Positions 51,794 to 59,600 of a DNA stretch of 64,000 nt are shown here, in pieces (position 1 is the first letter of the stretch; each line of letters begins with the position of its first letter). The notes below the pieces were generated by a model that saw only the letters and a program-made list of their open reading frames with translations, searched no databases and had not been told where the DNA came from. This DNA is from Herbidospora galbida (GTDB lineage: Bacteria > Actinomycetota > Actinomycetes > Streptosporangiales > Streptosporangiaceae). Where the stretch lies: contig NZ_SZQA01000001.1 of NCBI RefSeq assembly GCF_005233835.1, forward strand, positions 496,001 through 560,000. The letters run 5' to 3'. A program made the position numbers and the translations under genes.

Positions 51794-51818
51794 AGCATAG
51801 ATGCACGACAATAGGCAT
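51794..51818. promoter_or_regulatory. LysR promoter and interrupted palindrome
   Basis: The -10 box TATGCT for lysR (minus 51794-51799) is next to ATGC-N10-GCAT (51801-51818), a dyad of the size LysR proteins bind, placed between the divergent genes. Confidence 0.45.
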
Positions 51819-51877
51819 TTCCGGACGCCCTCAAGGCGACTTAGCGTCGGAGTGACGACGTACCGAAAGGACCGATT

Positions 51878-52915
51878 GTGCACAGTGCGCTCAGCGGCCT
51901 GGGACTGACCTCGCCCGTTCTGGCGGCTCCGATGGCCGGAGGGGGCAGCACGCCCGCGCTGGTGATCGCGGCGGCGAAGGCGGGCGGCTTCGGCTTCGTC
52001 GCGGCGGGCTACAAGACCCCGGCCGCGCTCGCCGAGCAGATCGGCCAGGTCCGGGCGGCGGGCGTGCTCTTCGGGGTGAACCTCTTCGCCCCCAACCCCG
52101 TGCCGGTCGACCGGCAGGCCTACCGCGAGTACGCCGACCTGCTGCGCGCCGAGGCCGACCGCTATGGCGTCGACGTCAGCGACGTCGAGGCGACCGAGGA
52201 CGACGACCACTGGCAGGACAAGATCGACCTGCTGCTGGCCGAGCCGGTCCCGGTGGTGAGCTTCACCTTCGGCCTGCCGGAGGAGGCCACCGTCGCGGCG
52301 CTGCGGGCGGCCGGCACCCTCGTCGTGCAGACCGTCACCTCGGCCGAGGAGGCGCGGGCCGCCGCCGATCGGGGCGTGGACCTCCTCGCGGTCCAGGCGT
52401 CCGCCGCCGGCGGCCACTCGGGGACGCTCACCCCCGACCGGATCCCGCCGGAGATCCCCCTCCCCCAGCTGCTCGGCGAGGTCGGGGCGGCCGTACGGCT
52501 GCCGCTGATCGCGGCGGGCGGCATCGCGACCCCGACCGCCGTGGGTGCGGCCCTGGCCGCCGGCGCCGACGCGGTGAGCGTGGGAACGGTGCTGCTGCGC
52601 TCCGACGAGAGCGGCGCGTCGGCCCCGCACCGGGACGCCCTCGCCGACACCCGCCGCCGCTGCACGGTGATCACCCGCGCGTTCACCGGCCGACCGGCCC
52701 GCGGCCTGCGCAACGAGTTCACCGACCGCTACACCGCCGAGGCCCCGGCGGGCTACCCCGCCCTCCACCACCTGACCAGCCCGATCCGCAAGGCGGCCGC
52801 CGCCGCGGGCGACCCCGAACGGATCAACCTCTGGGCGGGCACCGGCTACCACAACGCCGCCGCCGAGCCCGCGACCCGGATCCTGACCGGGCTGACCCGC
52901 CGCCTGTGGCTCTGA
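51878..52915 (+). CDS. Nitronate monooxygenase-like FMN enzyme
   Basis: 345 residues, TIM-barrel FMN protein of the 2-nitropropane dioxygenase group. Motifs: VLAAPMAGGGSTPALVIAAA at the start, QASAAGGHSGT (the conserved His-containing loop), LIAAGGIATPTAVGAALAAG and DAVSVGTVLL (phosphate binding). It would oxidise alkyl nitronates or related toxins such as propionate 3-nitronate. GTG 51878 follows AAAGGA. LysR is divergent. Confidence 0.88.
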   Translation: MHSALSGLGLTSPVLAAPMAGGGSTPALVIAAAKAGGFGFVAAGYKTPAALAEQIGQVRAAGVLFGVNLFAPNPVPVDRQAYREYADLLRAEADRYGVDVSDVEATEDDDHWQDKIDLLLAEPVPVVSFTFGLPEEATVAALRAAGTLVVQTVTSAEEARAAADRGVDLLAVQASAAGGHSGTLTPDRIPPEIPLPQLLGEVGAAVRLPLIAAGGIATPTAVGAALAAGADAVSVGTVLLRSDESGASAPHRDALADTRRRCTVITRAFTGRPARGLRNEFTDRYTAEAPAGYPALHHLTSPIRKAAAAAGDPERINLWAGTGYHNAAAEPATRILTGLTRRLWL

Positions 52916-53011
52916 CGCCTCAGGGCGTGTCGCGGAACCGCTCGTGAAGGCGGGGCAGGAAGGCGGCGAGGTGGATCATGCCGGTCCCGGCCGGTCGGCG
53001 ATGTCGTCCAT

Positions 53012-53977
53012 TTACACATCTTGCGCAAATTTGCCAATCATGTGCATTTGTCGGCCGGTGAGCTCCTCCGAGACCTGCCAGACGCGCTTCGCCTCGTCCT
53101 CGCCGCGGAGCCGGGAGTAGAGCGCCTGCTCGGCGGGTGCGCCGGACAGGGTCCCCAGGCCGCCGGGGCCGTAGAGGCGGCCGCCACGCGCGTCCGGGGA
53201 GGTGGCGGCCATCAGGGCGGGCAGCGCCGCCGACTCGACCGTGCCGAGCAGGATGCCGTGCCGGGAGAGGGCGCGGATGACGCGCACGCCCATGGTGTCC
53301 TTGGCCCGGCCCATCTCGGGCCGCGCGGCCAGCAGGCTGGTGGGCGCGACGCCCGGGTGGGCGAGGTTGCTGGTGATCCCCCAGCCGCCCGCCCGGCTGC
53401 GCCGGTCGAGTTCGAGCCCGAACAGGCCGAACGCGATCTTCGACTGGCTGTACGCGCGGCGGGCGTGGTAGCGCCGCTCCCAGTTCAGGTCGTCCCAGTT
53501 GATGGTGTTCTCGTTCGCGGCGACGCTGATCTGCGAGGTCACGCGGGCGCGGCCGGCGCCCAGCAGCGGCAGCAGCTCGGCGACGAGGGCGAAGTGGCCC
53601 AGGTGGTTACAGCCGAACTGCAGCTCGAACCCGTCGGCGGTGGTGCGCCGGTCAGGCGGGGTCATGACGCCGGCGTTGTTGACGAGGAGGTGGATCGGCC
53701 GGTTCTCGCCGCGCAGCGTGGCGCCCAGCGCGGCGACCGAGTCCAGCGACGACAGGTCGAGGTCCCGCAGGGACACGGCGGCGTCCGGGTGCCGCCCCCT
53801 GATCTTCGCGACCGCCGCCTCGCCCTTCCGCCGGTCGCGGACGGGCATGACGACCTCTGCCCCGGCGGCGGCGAGCCGGGCCGCCACGACCAGTCCGACG
53901 CCGTCGCTGGCGCCCGTCACGACGGCGAGCCTCCCGGCGAGCCTGGGGACCGTGATGTCCGGCTGCGTGCGTGCCAT
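53012..53977 (-). CDS. Short-chain dehydrogenase, retinol-dehydrogenase-like
   Basis: 321 residues, an extended-length SDR. Cofactor motif [22 protein letters not shown], and the catalytic YSQSK; the usual catalytic Ser is in TSQISVAAN. It resembles the WW-oxidoreductase/retinol-dehydrogenase-like group of actinomycetes. It is divergent from the XRE/MmyB regulator at 54097, its probable controller. A short open stretch before its stop side (52916-53011) holds no recognisable gene. Confidence 0.9.
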   Translation of the reverse strand: MARTQPDITVPRLAGRLAVVTGASDGVGLVVAARLAAAGAEVVMPVRDRRKGEAAVAKIRGRHPDAAVSLRDLDLSSLDSVAALGATLRGENRPIHLLVNNAGVMTPPDRRTTADGFELQFGCNHLGHFALVAELLPLLGAGRARVTSQISVAANENTINWDDLNWERRYHARRAYSQSKIAFGLFGLELDRRSRAGGWGITSNLAHPGVAPTSLLAARPEMGRAKDTMGVRVIRALSRHGILLGTVESAALPALMAATSPDARGGRLYGPGGLGTLSGAPAEQALYSRLRGEDEAKRVWQVSEELTGRQMHMIGKFAQDV

Positions 53978-54006
53978 GGTGCTGCTCCTCGGTACGGGGA
54001 AATCGG

Positions 54007-54062
54007 GCCGATCCCAGGTTTCACCTGATCGGCGGCCCTATCCACGGCCTGCCGATCCCAGG
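54007..54062. promoter_or_regulatory. Repeats between SDR and XRE genes
   Basis: GCCGATCCCAGG occurs at 54007-54018 and 54051-54062, and an inverted near-copy CCTGATCGGC at 54024-54033. These are good candidates for binding sites of the XRE regulator. Confidence 0.5.
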
Positions 54063-54096
54063 CTGAGCGCTCCCGGCCGGTGGTAGAACGAACGGT

Positions 54097-54954
54097 GTGA
54101 TCGATCGAACCGGGCTCGCCGAGTTCCTGCGCCGGCGGCGCGAGTCGCTCCAGCCGGAGGACGTCGGCCTCCCTCGCGGGCACCGGCGCCGGACCGCCGG
54201 TCTCCGCCGCGAGGAGGTCGCGGCGCTCTGCCACATCTCCGCCGACTACTACAGCCGGTTGGAGCGCGAACGCGGGCCGCACCCGTCGGAGCAGATGGTC
54301 GCCTCGATCGCGCAGGGGCTGCACCTGTCCCTCGACGAACGCGACCACCTGTTCCGCCTCGCCGGGCACAACCCGCCCGCGCGGGGCGCCACGAGCGCGC
54401 ACATCGGGCCCGGCATGCTGCGCATCTTCGACCGGCTCACCGACACCCCCGCCGAAATCGTCACCGAACTCGGCGAAACGCTGCGGCAGACGCCTCTCGC
54501 GGTCGCGCTCACCGGCGACCTGACCAATTACACGGGCCCGGCCCGCAGCATCGGTTATCGGTGGTTCACCGACCCGGCGACCCGCGCGCTTTACCATCCC
54601 GACGAGCACGCGCTGCATTCCCGCGTCTTCGCCGCCGGTCTTCGCCGGGTGGTGACTCTTCGCGGCCCCGAGTCGAGGGCCGCGCATCTCCAGCGTCTCC
54701 TGCTCGACCGCAGCGAGGAATTCCGCGCCGTGTGGCGGGAACACGAGGTCGGCGTCCGGTACGCCGACGTCAAACGGCTCGTCCACCCCGAGCTCGGCGT
54801 CCTCGAACTGGCCTGTCAGGCGCTTCTCGACCCCGAACAAGGGCACTCGCTCCTGGTTTACACGGCCGTCCCGGGCAGCGAAAGCCACGAGAAACTCCGG
54901 CTGCTTTCCGTCATCGGCCCAAATGCCATTCTTGTCGGCCGAAACCACGAATAG
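54097..54954 (+). CDS. XRE-family regulator with MmyB-like domain, second copy
   Basis: 285 residues. HTH at about 8-85 with GLRREEVAALCHISADYYSRLERERG, then an MmyB-like ligand domain (RIFDRLTDTPAEIVTELGETL; LVHPELGVLELACQALLDPE). It starts at GTG 54097, seven bases after TAGAAC, so likely leaderless. Same arrangement as the pair at 32.2-34.1 kb, but the target SDR is of a different subtype. Confidence 0.9.
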   Translation: MIDRTGLAEFLRRRRESLQPEDVGLPRGHRRRTAGLRREEVAALCHISADYYSRLERERGPHPSEQMVASIAQGLHLSLDERDHLFRLAGHNPPARGATSAHIGPGMLRIFDRLTDTPAEIVTELGETLRQTPLAVALTGDLTNYTGPARSIGYRWFTDPATRALYHPDEHALHSRVFAAGLRRVVTLRGPESRAAHLQRLLLDRSEEFRAVWREHEVGVRYADVKRLVHPELGVLELACQALLDPEQGHSLLVYTAVPGSESHEKLRLLSVIGPNAILVGRNHE

Positions 54955-55046
54955 GTGAACCGTCTCACTTAGCGGTCCCCCGCTTCTCACAAACGCGTTT
55001 CCGGATTATGAACGGCGTGACAACTTCTCACACCGGAAGGAAACCC

Positions 55047-56126
55047 GTGACGCGATTATCAAGGCTCTTGATGGCGGTTGCGATCGCCCTCGGGCTCGTG
55101 CAGGTCGCCACGAGCCCCGCGCAGGCCACCGTCCCCAACCGCTGGGGCTACGCCTACGTCGACGTCCCCGCCGGAATCCCCAGCCTTGCCCACCAGGCTG
55201 GAAGCTGGCCGGGCGGCTTCAACGTCAGCGTGACCCCGGGCGTGCCCGGCGAGACGATCGTCCGGTTCCCGCAGATCGCGGGCCCCGGCGGCGTCGCCCA
55301 CGCCACGGCGGTGGCCAACGCGCCCTACATCTGCCAGGTCGCCAAGTGGGTGCCGGTCGGCACCGACCAGATCGTCGTGGTCAGGTGTCACCAGTTCGGC
55401 GGCGCGCCCGTCACCACGCCGTTCACGGTCACCTGGTCGGAGAGCACGCCCCCCATGGTCGGCCCTGCCGGGCAGGGCTTCGGGTACGTGCACTACAACG
55501 GCGGGACCATCGCCTCCTACAACTCCGCGTTCGGCGCCAACCTCGTCAGTGTGCTGGGCGTGGGCTGGTACAAGGTCGACCTGAACGGTCTCGGCTCCGC
55601 GGCCCCGGCCGGCAACATCCAGGTGACGGCGCAGAACGACCTGACCCAGGCCAGATGCAAGGTCGTCAACTGGATCCCGGGCGCGGCGGTCCAACAGATC
55701 GAAGTACGGTGCTTCAACGCGGTGAACACCCCGATGCACTCCGGCTGGAGCCTGACCTACCAGCGGGAGCGCAACATCAACGGGCGCTGGGTGCCGCCGA
55801 AGGCGTTCGCGTACACCTTCGATCACACGCCCGCCAACCCGGGGCCCTACGCGCCGGCCCCCGCCGGGATCAACTACAACTCGCAGAGCAGCACCAACAC
55901 CGTACGGACGTCCGGCACGGGCCTGCGCATGGTCACGTTCCCCAGAGTGGGCTACGCGATCGACCACGTGCAGGTGACGGCGTACGGGAACAACCCTGAC
56001 CACTGCAACCTGCAGACGTTGTGGAACACCAGCGGCGCGGTCGCCACGGTGCGCAACGTGCAGTGCTGGACGGGGGTGACGCGCGTCGACCGCGCGTCGT
56101 TCGTGTCGTACACCTCCACGCAGTAA
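55047..56126 (+). CDS. Secreted protein with three beta-rich repeats
   Basis: 359 residues from GTG 55047, which follows GGAAGGAA; an upstream ATG at 55008 lacks an RBS. A clear signal peptide (about 1-26, ending SPAQA) precedes three repeats of about 105 residues. Each begins with an aromatic GYAY-like strand (WGYAYVDV, FGYVHYNG, FAYTFDHT), contains VTA or ATAVA followed by a Cys, then a second Cys in VRCHQF, VRCFNA or VQCWTG. One disulfide per repeat is likely. I do not recognise the family; similar repeat proteins are common in actinomycete secretomes. Confidence 0.8.
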   Translation: MTRLSRLLMAVAIALGLVQVATSPAQATVPNRWGYAYVDVPAGIPSLAHQAGSWPGGFNVSVTPGVPGETIVRFPQIAGPGGVAHATAVANAPYICQVAKWVPVGTDQIVVVRCHQFGGAPVTTPFTVTWSESTPPMVGPAGQGFGYVHYNGGTIASYNSAFGANLVSVLGVGWYKVDLNGLGSAAPAGNIQVTAQNDLTQARCKVVNWIPGAAVQQIEVRCFNAVNTPMHSGWSLTYQRERNINGRWVPPKAFAYTFDHTPANPGPYAPAPAGINYNSQSSTNTVRTSGTGLRMVTFPRVGYAIDHVQVTAYGNNPDHCNLQTLWNTSGAVATVRNVQCWTGVTRVDRASFVSYTSTQ

Positions 56127-56134
56127 GAAAGCGG

Positions 56135-56161
56135 CGGCGGGGGCGATCCGCCCCCGCCGCT
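56135..56161. terminator. Bidirectional GC-rich terminator
   Basis: GCGGCGGGGGC pairs with GCCCCCGCCGC (56135-56145 with 56151-56161), loop GATCC, between convergent genes. Confidence 0.7.
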
Positions 56162-56162
56162 C

Positions 56163-56741
56163 TCAGCAGTCGCGCGCGGCCGGCAGAGGCGGCCCCGGCA
56201 GCGGCCGGGCCCCGGCGGCGCGCAGGCCGTCGAGCATCAGCGCGAGGTGGCGACGCCAGGCTGCCGGGGACGTCTGGCGGGTGGCGGCGACGGTCGCCGA
56301 CACTCCCCAGATCACGAAGGCCAGGTCGGCGAGCGTGACGTCGGCCCGCAGGTCCCCGGCGCTCTGGGCGCGTTCGACGATCTCGAGCATCAGCCCGTAT
56401 CCACGGTCGCCGTCCACCGGCGCGGTCCGCGCGGCCAGGTCGTTGTAGCCGAGGTCGGCCGCCTGGAGCTCGCACACAGCGGTCAGGAAGGCGGCGAACC
56501 CCTCCCAGGCGTCGTCCGTGGCCAGGGCCTGCTCGGCCAGGTCGGCCACGGTCGCTCTCCGGTCGGCGAAGACCGCCTCCACCAGAGCGTCGCGGGTGGG
56601 GAACCGGTTGTAGAGCGTCCCGATGCTCACCCCCGCCACCCGCGCGATCTCGTCGAGCGGCACGTCGAGCCCCCGGTCGGCGAACAGCCGCCGCGCCGCG
56701 CGGAGCAGGCGCTCGCGGTTCTGTACGGCGTCCTTGCGCAT
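56163..56741 (-). CDS. TetR-family regulator
   Basis: 192 residues from ATG 56739-56741. HTH at about 25-48 (PLDEIARVAGVSIGTLYNRFP), then a TetR_C domain of the SCO1712/SbtR-like type (AFLTAVCELQAADLGYND). A TAGGGT box (minus 56749-56754) lies seven bases upstream, so leaderless. It is divergent from an SDR gene, with an AACTTGAG/CTCAAGTT operator between them. Confidence 0.9.
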   Translation of the reverse strand: MRKDAVQNRERLLRAARRLFADRGLDVPLDEIARVAGVSIGTLYNRFPTRDALVEAVFADRRATVADLAEQALATDDAWEGFAAFLTAVCELQAADLGYNDLAARTAPVDGDRGYGLMLEIVERAQSAGDLRADVTLADLAFVIWGVSATVAATRQTSPAAWRRHLALMLDGLRAAGARPLPGPPLPAARDC

Positions 56742-56748
56742 GGCCGCC

Positions 56749-56796
56749 ACCCTAGCTAACTTGAGGGCTGTCTCAAGTTGAGGGAGATCTCAAGTT
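56749..56796. promoter_or_regulatory. TetR operator: palindrome plus extra half-site
   Basis: AACTTGAG (56758-56765), six bases, CTCAAGTT (56772-56779) is a perfect 8-bp inverted repeat. A further CTCAAGTT (56789-56796) touches the SDR start codon. The TetR -10 box (56749-56754) is adjacent, so both genes are probably repressed. Confidence 0.75.
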
Positions 56797-57585
56797 ATGA
56801 CCCGGACGATCGTGATCACCGGCGGCACGCACGGCATCGGCCGGGCGCTGGCCCGCCACCACGCCGAACGCGGCGACCAGGTCGTGGCCGTGGGCAGCGG
56901 CAGCCGCCCGCACGAGGACGCGCCGAACATCCGGTTCGTCAGGTCCGATCTCAGCTCCCTGCGCCAGACCCACGACCTGGTGGCCCGGCTCGCCGCCGAG
57001 CACCCCGTGATCGACGCCCTGATCCTCGGGGCGTTCCGGTTCAACCCGGTCCGGGTGGAGACCGAGGAGGGCTTCGAGCACACCTTCGCCCTCTACGTGC
57101 TCAACCGCCATCTCATGGCCGAAGGGCTGCGCGGCCCGCTGCAACGGGCGGCGGCCCCGGTGATCGTCAACCTGTGCGGCGCCGGCCGGGGCGGCCGGAT
57201 CCACTGGGACGACCTGCAGCTGAAGAACGGGTACCGGCCGTTGACGGCGACCCTGCAGGGAGCCAGGGCCGCCGAACTGCTCGGGGCGGCCTACGCCTCC
57301 GAGCACGTGAGATACGTCCTGTACAACCCGGTGTTCGTGGCGACGGGCCTGCACGAACCGTTCAGGCAGCCGCTGCGCGGCCTCGTGCGGGCGGCGTCGG
57401 CGCTGTTCGCCCAGCCGGTGGCCAGGGCGATCCCGCCGATCGCCGCCCTCGTCGACCGCCCACCGGCCGAGCCGCTCACGACGTGGCGCAGGGGCAGACG
57501 CCTCGACCACGCCGTGGACGCGCACGAGGCGCGGCGCTTCGCGGAGACCGTTCGCGCGCTCAGTGAGCGGCGCCCGCCAGGTTGA
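56797..57585 (+). CDS. Short-chain dehydrogenase-like protein
   Basis: 262 residues. Rossmann motif VITGGTHGIGRALARHH. The usual NNAG is replaced by LILGAFRFNP and the YxxxK by YRPLTATLQGARAAE, so the classical catalytic set is not obvious; it may be a divergent reductase. GAGGGAGA about 9-16 bases upstream serves as RBS. Its 3' end overlaps the convergent gdx gene by 26 bp. TetR control is strongly suggested by the operator layout. Confidence 0.82.
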   Translation: MTRTIVITGGTHGIGRALARHHAERGDQVVAVGSGSRPHEDAPNIRFVRSDLSSLRQTHDLVARLAAEHPVIDALILGAFRFNPVRVETEEGFEHTFALYVLNRHLMAEGLRGPLQRAAAPVIVNLCGAGRGGRIHWDDLQLKNGYRPLTATLQGARAAELLGAAYASEHVRYVLYNPVFVATGLHEPFRQPLRGLVRAASALFAQPVARAIPPIAALVDRPPAEPLTTWRRGRRLDHAVDAHEARRFAETVRALSERRPPG

Positions 57586-57883
57586 GGCCCACCACCCCCA
57601 CGAGGATGAGGACGATCGAGGCGATCTTGAGGGGGCTCACGTCGTCGCCCAGCAGGACCATGCCGAGGGTGGCGGTGCCGACCGCGCCGATGCCGGTCCA
57701 GACGGCGTAGGCGGTGCCGACGTCGAGACTCTTCAGCGCCACGGCCAGCAGACCGAAACTGAGAACCGCGAAGCCGACGAAGGCGGCGGCGGGGACCGGG
57801 ACGGAGAACCCGTCGCTCAGCTTGAGCGAGTAGGCCATCGCGATCTCGAACAGACCGGCGGCGATGAGAAGGATCCAGGCCAT
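57560..57883 (-). CDS. gdx: SMR-family guanidinium exporter Gdx (SugE)
   Basis: 107 residues, four membrane helices. The essential Glu is E13 in the first helix (AAGLFEIAMAYSLK). The sequence GTAYAVWTGIGAVGTA and LGDDVSPLKIASIVLILVGVVGLNLA are typical. SMR proteins work as dual-topology dimers. A guanidine-III riboswitch directly upstream marks it as a guanidinium/proton antiporter, not a general drug pump. The ATG at 57881-57883 has AAAGGAG, which can be hidden in a small hairpin. Confidence 0.93.
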   Translation of the reverse strand: MAWILLIAAGLFEIAMAYSLKLSDGFSVPVPAAAFVGFAVLSFGLLAVALKSLDVGTAYAVWTGIGAVGTATLGMVLLGDDVSPLKIASIVLILVGVVGLNLAGAAH

Positions 57884-57888
57884 GACGG

Positions 57889-57939
57889 CTCCTTTCGGAG
57901 CGTCGTCTTGGCAGTCCGGGTACGGCGCGTCTCGTCCGG
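57889..57939 (-). promoter_or_regulatory. Guanidine-III riboswitch with RBS hairpin
   Basis: On the minus strand from 57939: CCGGACGAG, then GCGCCGTACCCGG, then CAAGACG close to 57905. This matches the guanidine-III (ykkC-III) aptamer in order and spacing: helix CCGG/CCGG, and a pseudoknot GCGCCGT with ACGACGC, which has one C-A mismatch here. Right after it GCTCC-GAAA-GGAGC can fold over the gdx SD (57889-57895). Guanidine binding probably competes with that hairpin and turns on translation. Confidence 0.85.
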
Positions 57940-57982
57940 GCGGATCCCCTTGGCGGGCCGCATCGGGGTCAACGGCCACCTC

Positions 57983-58001
57983 ATCGGGATGATTCCCCGA
58001 T
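57983..58001. terminator. Inverted repeat between ridA and the riboswitch
   Basis: ATCGGG (57983-57988) and CCCGAT (57996-58001) with a 7-base loop lie downstream of ridA. It may end the ridA transcript; the stem is short. Confidence 0.3.
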
Positions 58002-58086
58002 CTCACAACGCGGTCATGCCGGTTGTGCGCCGCCTCCTTCAGGTCGTGGCAGGAGGTGCTCGATCGTGACGTCGTATCGCTCTGCC

Positions 58087-58488
58087 TCACGCCACGGCGG
58101 TTCCCTCGAGTTCGACCAGCTGCCCGGGGATCGCCAGCCGCGTCACCCCCAGCATCGTCGTGGCCGGCGCGACCCCGGCGGCGCCCAGCCGTGACGCCAG
58201 CACGCCGTAGTGCCGGAACAGCAGGTCGACGTCGGTCGTGTACACGTTGAGCCGCACCAGGTTCCCCAGTGACATGCCCGCCTCCGCCAGCACCGCCTCC
58301 ACGTTGTCGAGGCTCAGCGCCAGCTGCCCGGCCATGTCGTCGGCATGCTCCGGCCTGCCGTCGGCGCTCATCGCGGTCTGCCCCGAGAGGTAGAGGGTCC
58401 GGGTCTCCCCCGAAACCAGTTCGCCCTGGTTGAAGCCCAGTTCCACCGACCACGTCACCGGGTTGACGGCCGTTCGCCGCATCGTCAT
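58087..58488 (-). CDS. ridA: RidA-family enamine/imine deaminase-like protein
   Basis: 133 residues, YjgF/YER057c/UK114 fold. The conserved Arg is in NLVRLNVYTTDVD, and TLYLSGQTA and ATTMLGVTRLAIPGQLVELEGTA match the family, although the final loop differs from archetypal RidA (ARLPxG..VEIE). The start at 58486-58488 follows GGAG. Divergent from the WYL regulator. Lies upstream of the guanidine riboswitch, and a link of the two is possible because both touch nitrogen metabolism. Confidence 0.85.
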   Translation of the reverse strand: MTMRRTAVNPVTWSVELGFNQGELVSGETRTLYLSGQTAMSADGRPEHADDMAGQLALSLDNVEAVLAEAGMSLGNLVRLNVYTTDVDLLFRHYGVLASRLGAAGVAPATTMLGVTRLAIPGQLVELEGTAVA

Positions 58489-58538
58489 GAGAGAGCTCCG
58501 TTCGCTTCGCCTGTACCGAACCGAGCCTCCCGCCGAAT

Positions 58539-58572
58539 CACGACATCCTCTGTCGTGTATTCCTCCTAAGGT
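58539..58572. promoter_or_regulatory. Palindrome and leaderless promoter at the WYL gene
   Basis: CACGACA (58539-58545) and TGTCGTG (58551-58557) form a 7-bp inverted repeat with a 5-bp spacer. TAAGGT (58567-58572) is a -10 box six bases before ATG 58579. A likely autoregulatory site of the WYL regulator, also upstream of ridA. Confidence 0.6.
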
Positions 58573-58578
58573 TTCCGT

Positions 58579-59583
58579 ATGCGTGCCGACCGGCTGGTCT
58601 CCCTGGTGCTGCTGCTCCGGCGGCACGGGCGGCTGTCGGCGTCGGCGCTGGCGCGGGAGCTGGAGGTGTCGACCCGTACCGTCCTGCGCGACATCGAGGC
58701 GCTGTCGGCGGCGGGGGTGCCGGTCTACGCCGAGCGGGGCAGGCACGGCGGGTTCGCGCTGCTGCCGGGGTTCCGTACCGAGCTCACCGGGCTGACCCCA
58801 GACGAGGCCCTCGCGCTGCTGATCGCGGGATCGCGGCGGGGCGCGCAGGCGTTCGGGCTCGGGTCGGCGCTCGCGTCGGCGATGCTCAAGGTGGTCGACG
58901 CGCTGCCCGACAGCTATCGCGACACCGCCGCCGGGGCGGCCGAGCGGCTGCTCATCGACCCAGAAAGCGACCTGCTCTCGCGGCGGCTGGTCTACGAGGA
59001 GGCGCCCGACGCCGTCGTGGCGGGGGTGCTGCGCGCGGTGCTCGCGGGGCGCAAGCTGCGGATCCACTACGCCGCCGCCGACCAGGGGCCGGAATGGCGC
59101 ACGGTCGACCCGATCGGCCTGGTGACCGTGCGCGACCGGGGGTATCTGCTGGCCACGCGGTCGGGCGCCGACCGCACCTACCGGCTGTCGAGGATCGCGG
59201 CCGTCGAGGAGCTCGCCGAACCGGCGGAGCGGCCCGATCGCGTCGACCTCGACCGGGCCTGGCAGGAGCGCAGCACCCGCTTCCGGGCGGGCGGCGACCA
59301 GGTCACCGTACTGGTCCTGCTCGACGCGGCGCGGCGGGAGGAGCTGGCCGGCACCGCGCTGGCCGTCGTCAGCGAGGAGACCGAATCAGACGGCCGGCTG
59401 CGGCTGGAGGTCGCCTTCCAGGATTCCCGCCACGCCGTGTGGGCGCTGTGGCGGCTGGGCGCGGGCGCGGAGGCCCTCGCGCCGCAGTGGTTGCGCACCG
59501 CCCTGCGCGATCGCGCCGCCGCGCTCGCCACCCGCTACGGCTCCGTTACGGCTCCGCCCACCCGGCCCCGACCGCCGGCCTGA
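58579..59583 (+). CDS. WYL-domain (YafY-like) transcriptional regulator
   Basis: 334 residues. DeoR-type HTH_11 at about 1-58 (RLSASALARELEVSTRTVLRDIEAL), WYL domain at about 140-215 (LRIHYAAADQGPEWRTVDPIGLVTVRDRGYLLA) and the C-terminal WCX extension to about 320. The WYL tripeptide itself is degenerate (GYLLA), as in many actinobacterial members. Divergent from ridA, the likely target. Leaderless start. The ligand is unknown. Confidence 0.9.
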   Translation: MRADRLVSLVLLLRRHGRLSASALARELEVSTRTVLRDIEALSAAGVPVYAERGRHGGFALLPGFRTELTGLTPDEALALLIAGSRRGAQAFGLGSALASAMLKVVDALPDSYRDTAAGAAERLLIDPESDLLSRRLVYEEAPDAVVAGVLRAVLAGRKLRIHYAAADQGPEWRTVDPIGLVTVRDRGYLLATRSGADRTYRLSRIAAVEELAEPAERPDRVDLDRAWQERSTRFRAGGDQVTVLVLLDAARREELAGTALAVVSEETESDGRLRLEVAFQDSRHAVWALWRLGAGAEALAPQWLRTALRDRAAALATRYGSVTAPPTRPRPPA

Positions 59584-59600
59584 GCCCGCGCCGCGACGCC

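Noticed and set aside
52916-53011. Short minus-strand frame reading IHLAAFLPRLHERF
   Set aside because: About 30 codons without a start or family match; it may be a gene remnant but cannot be supported.
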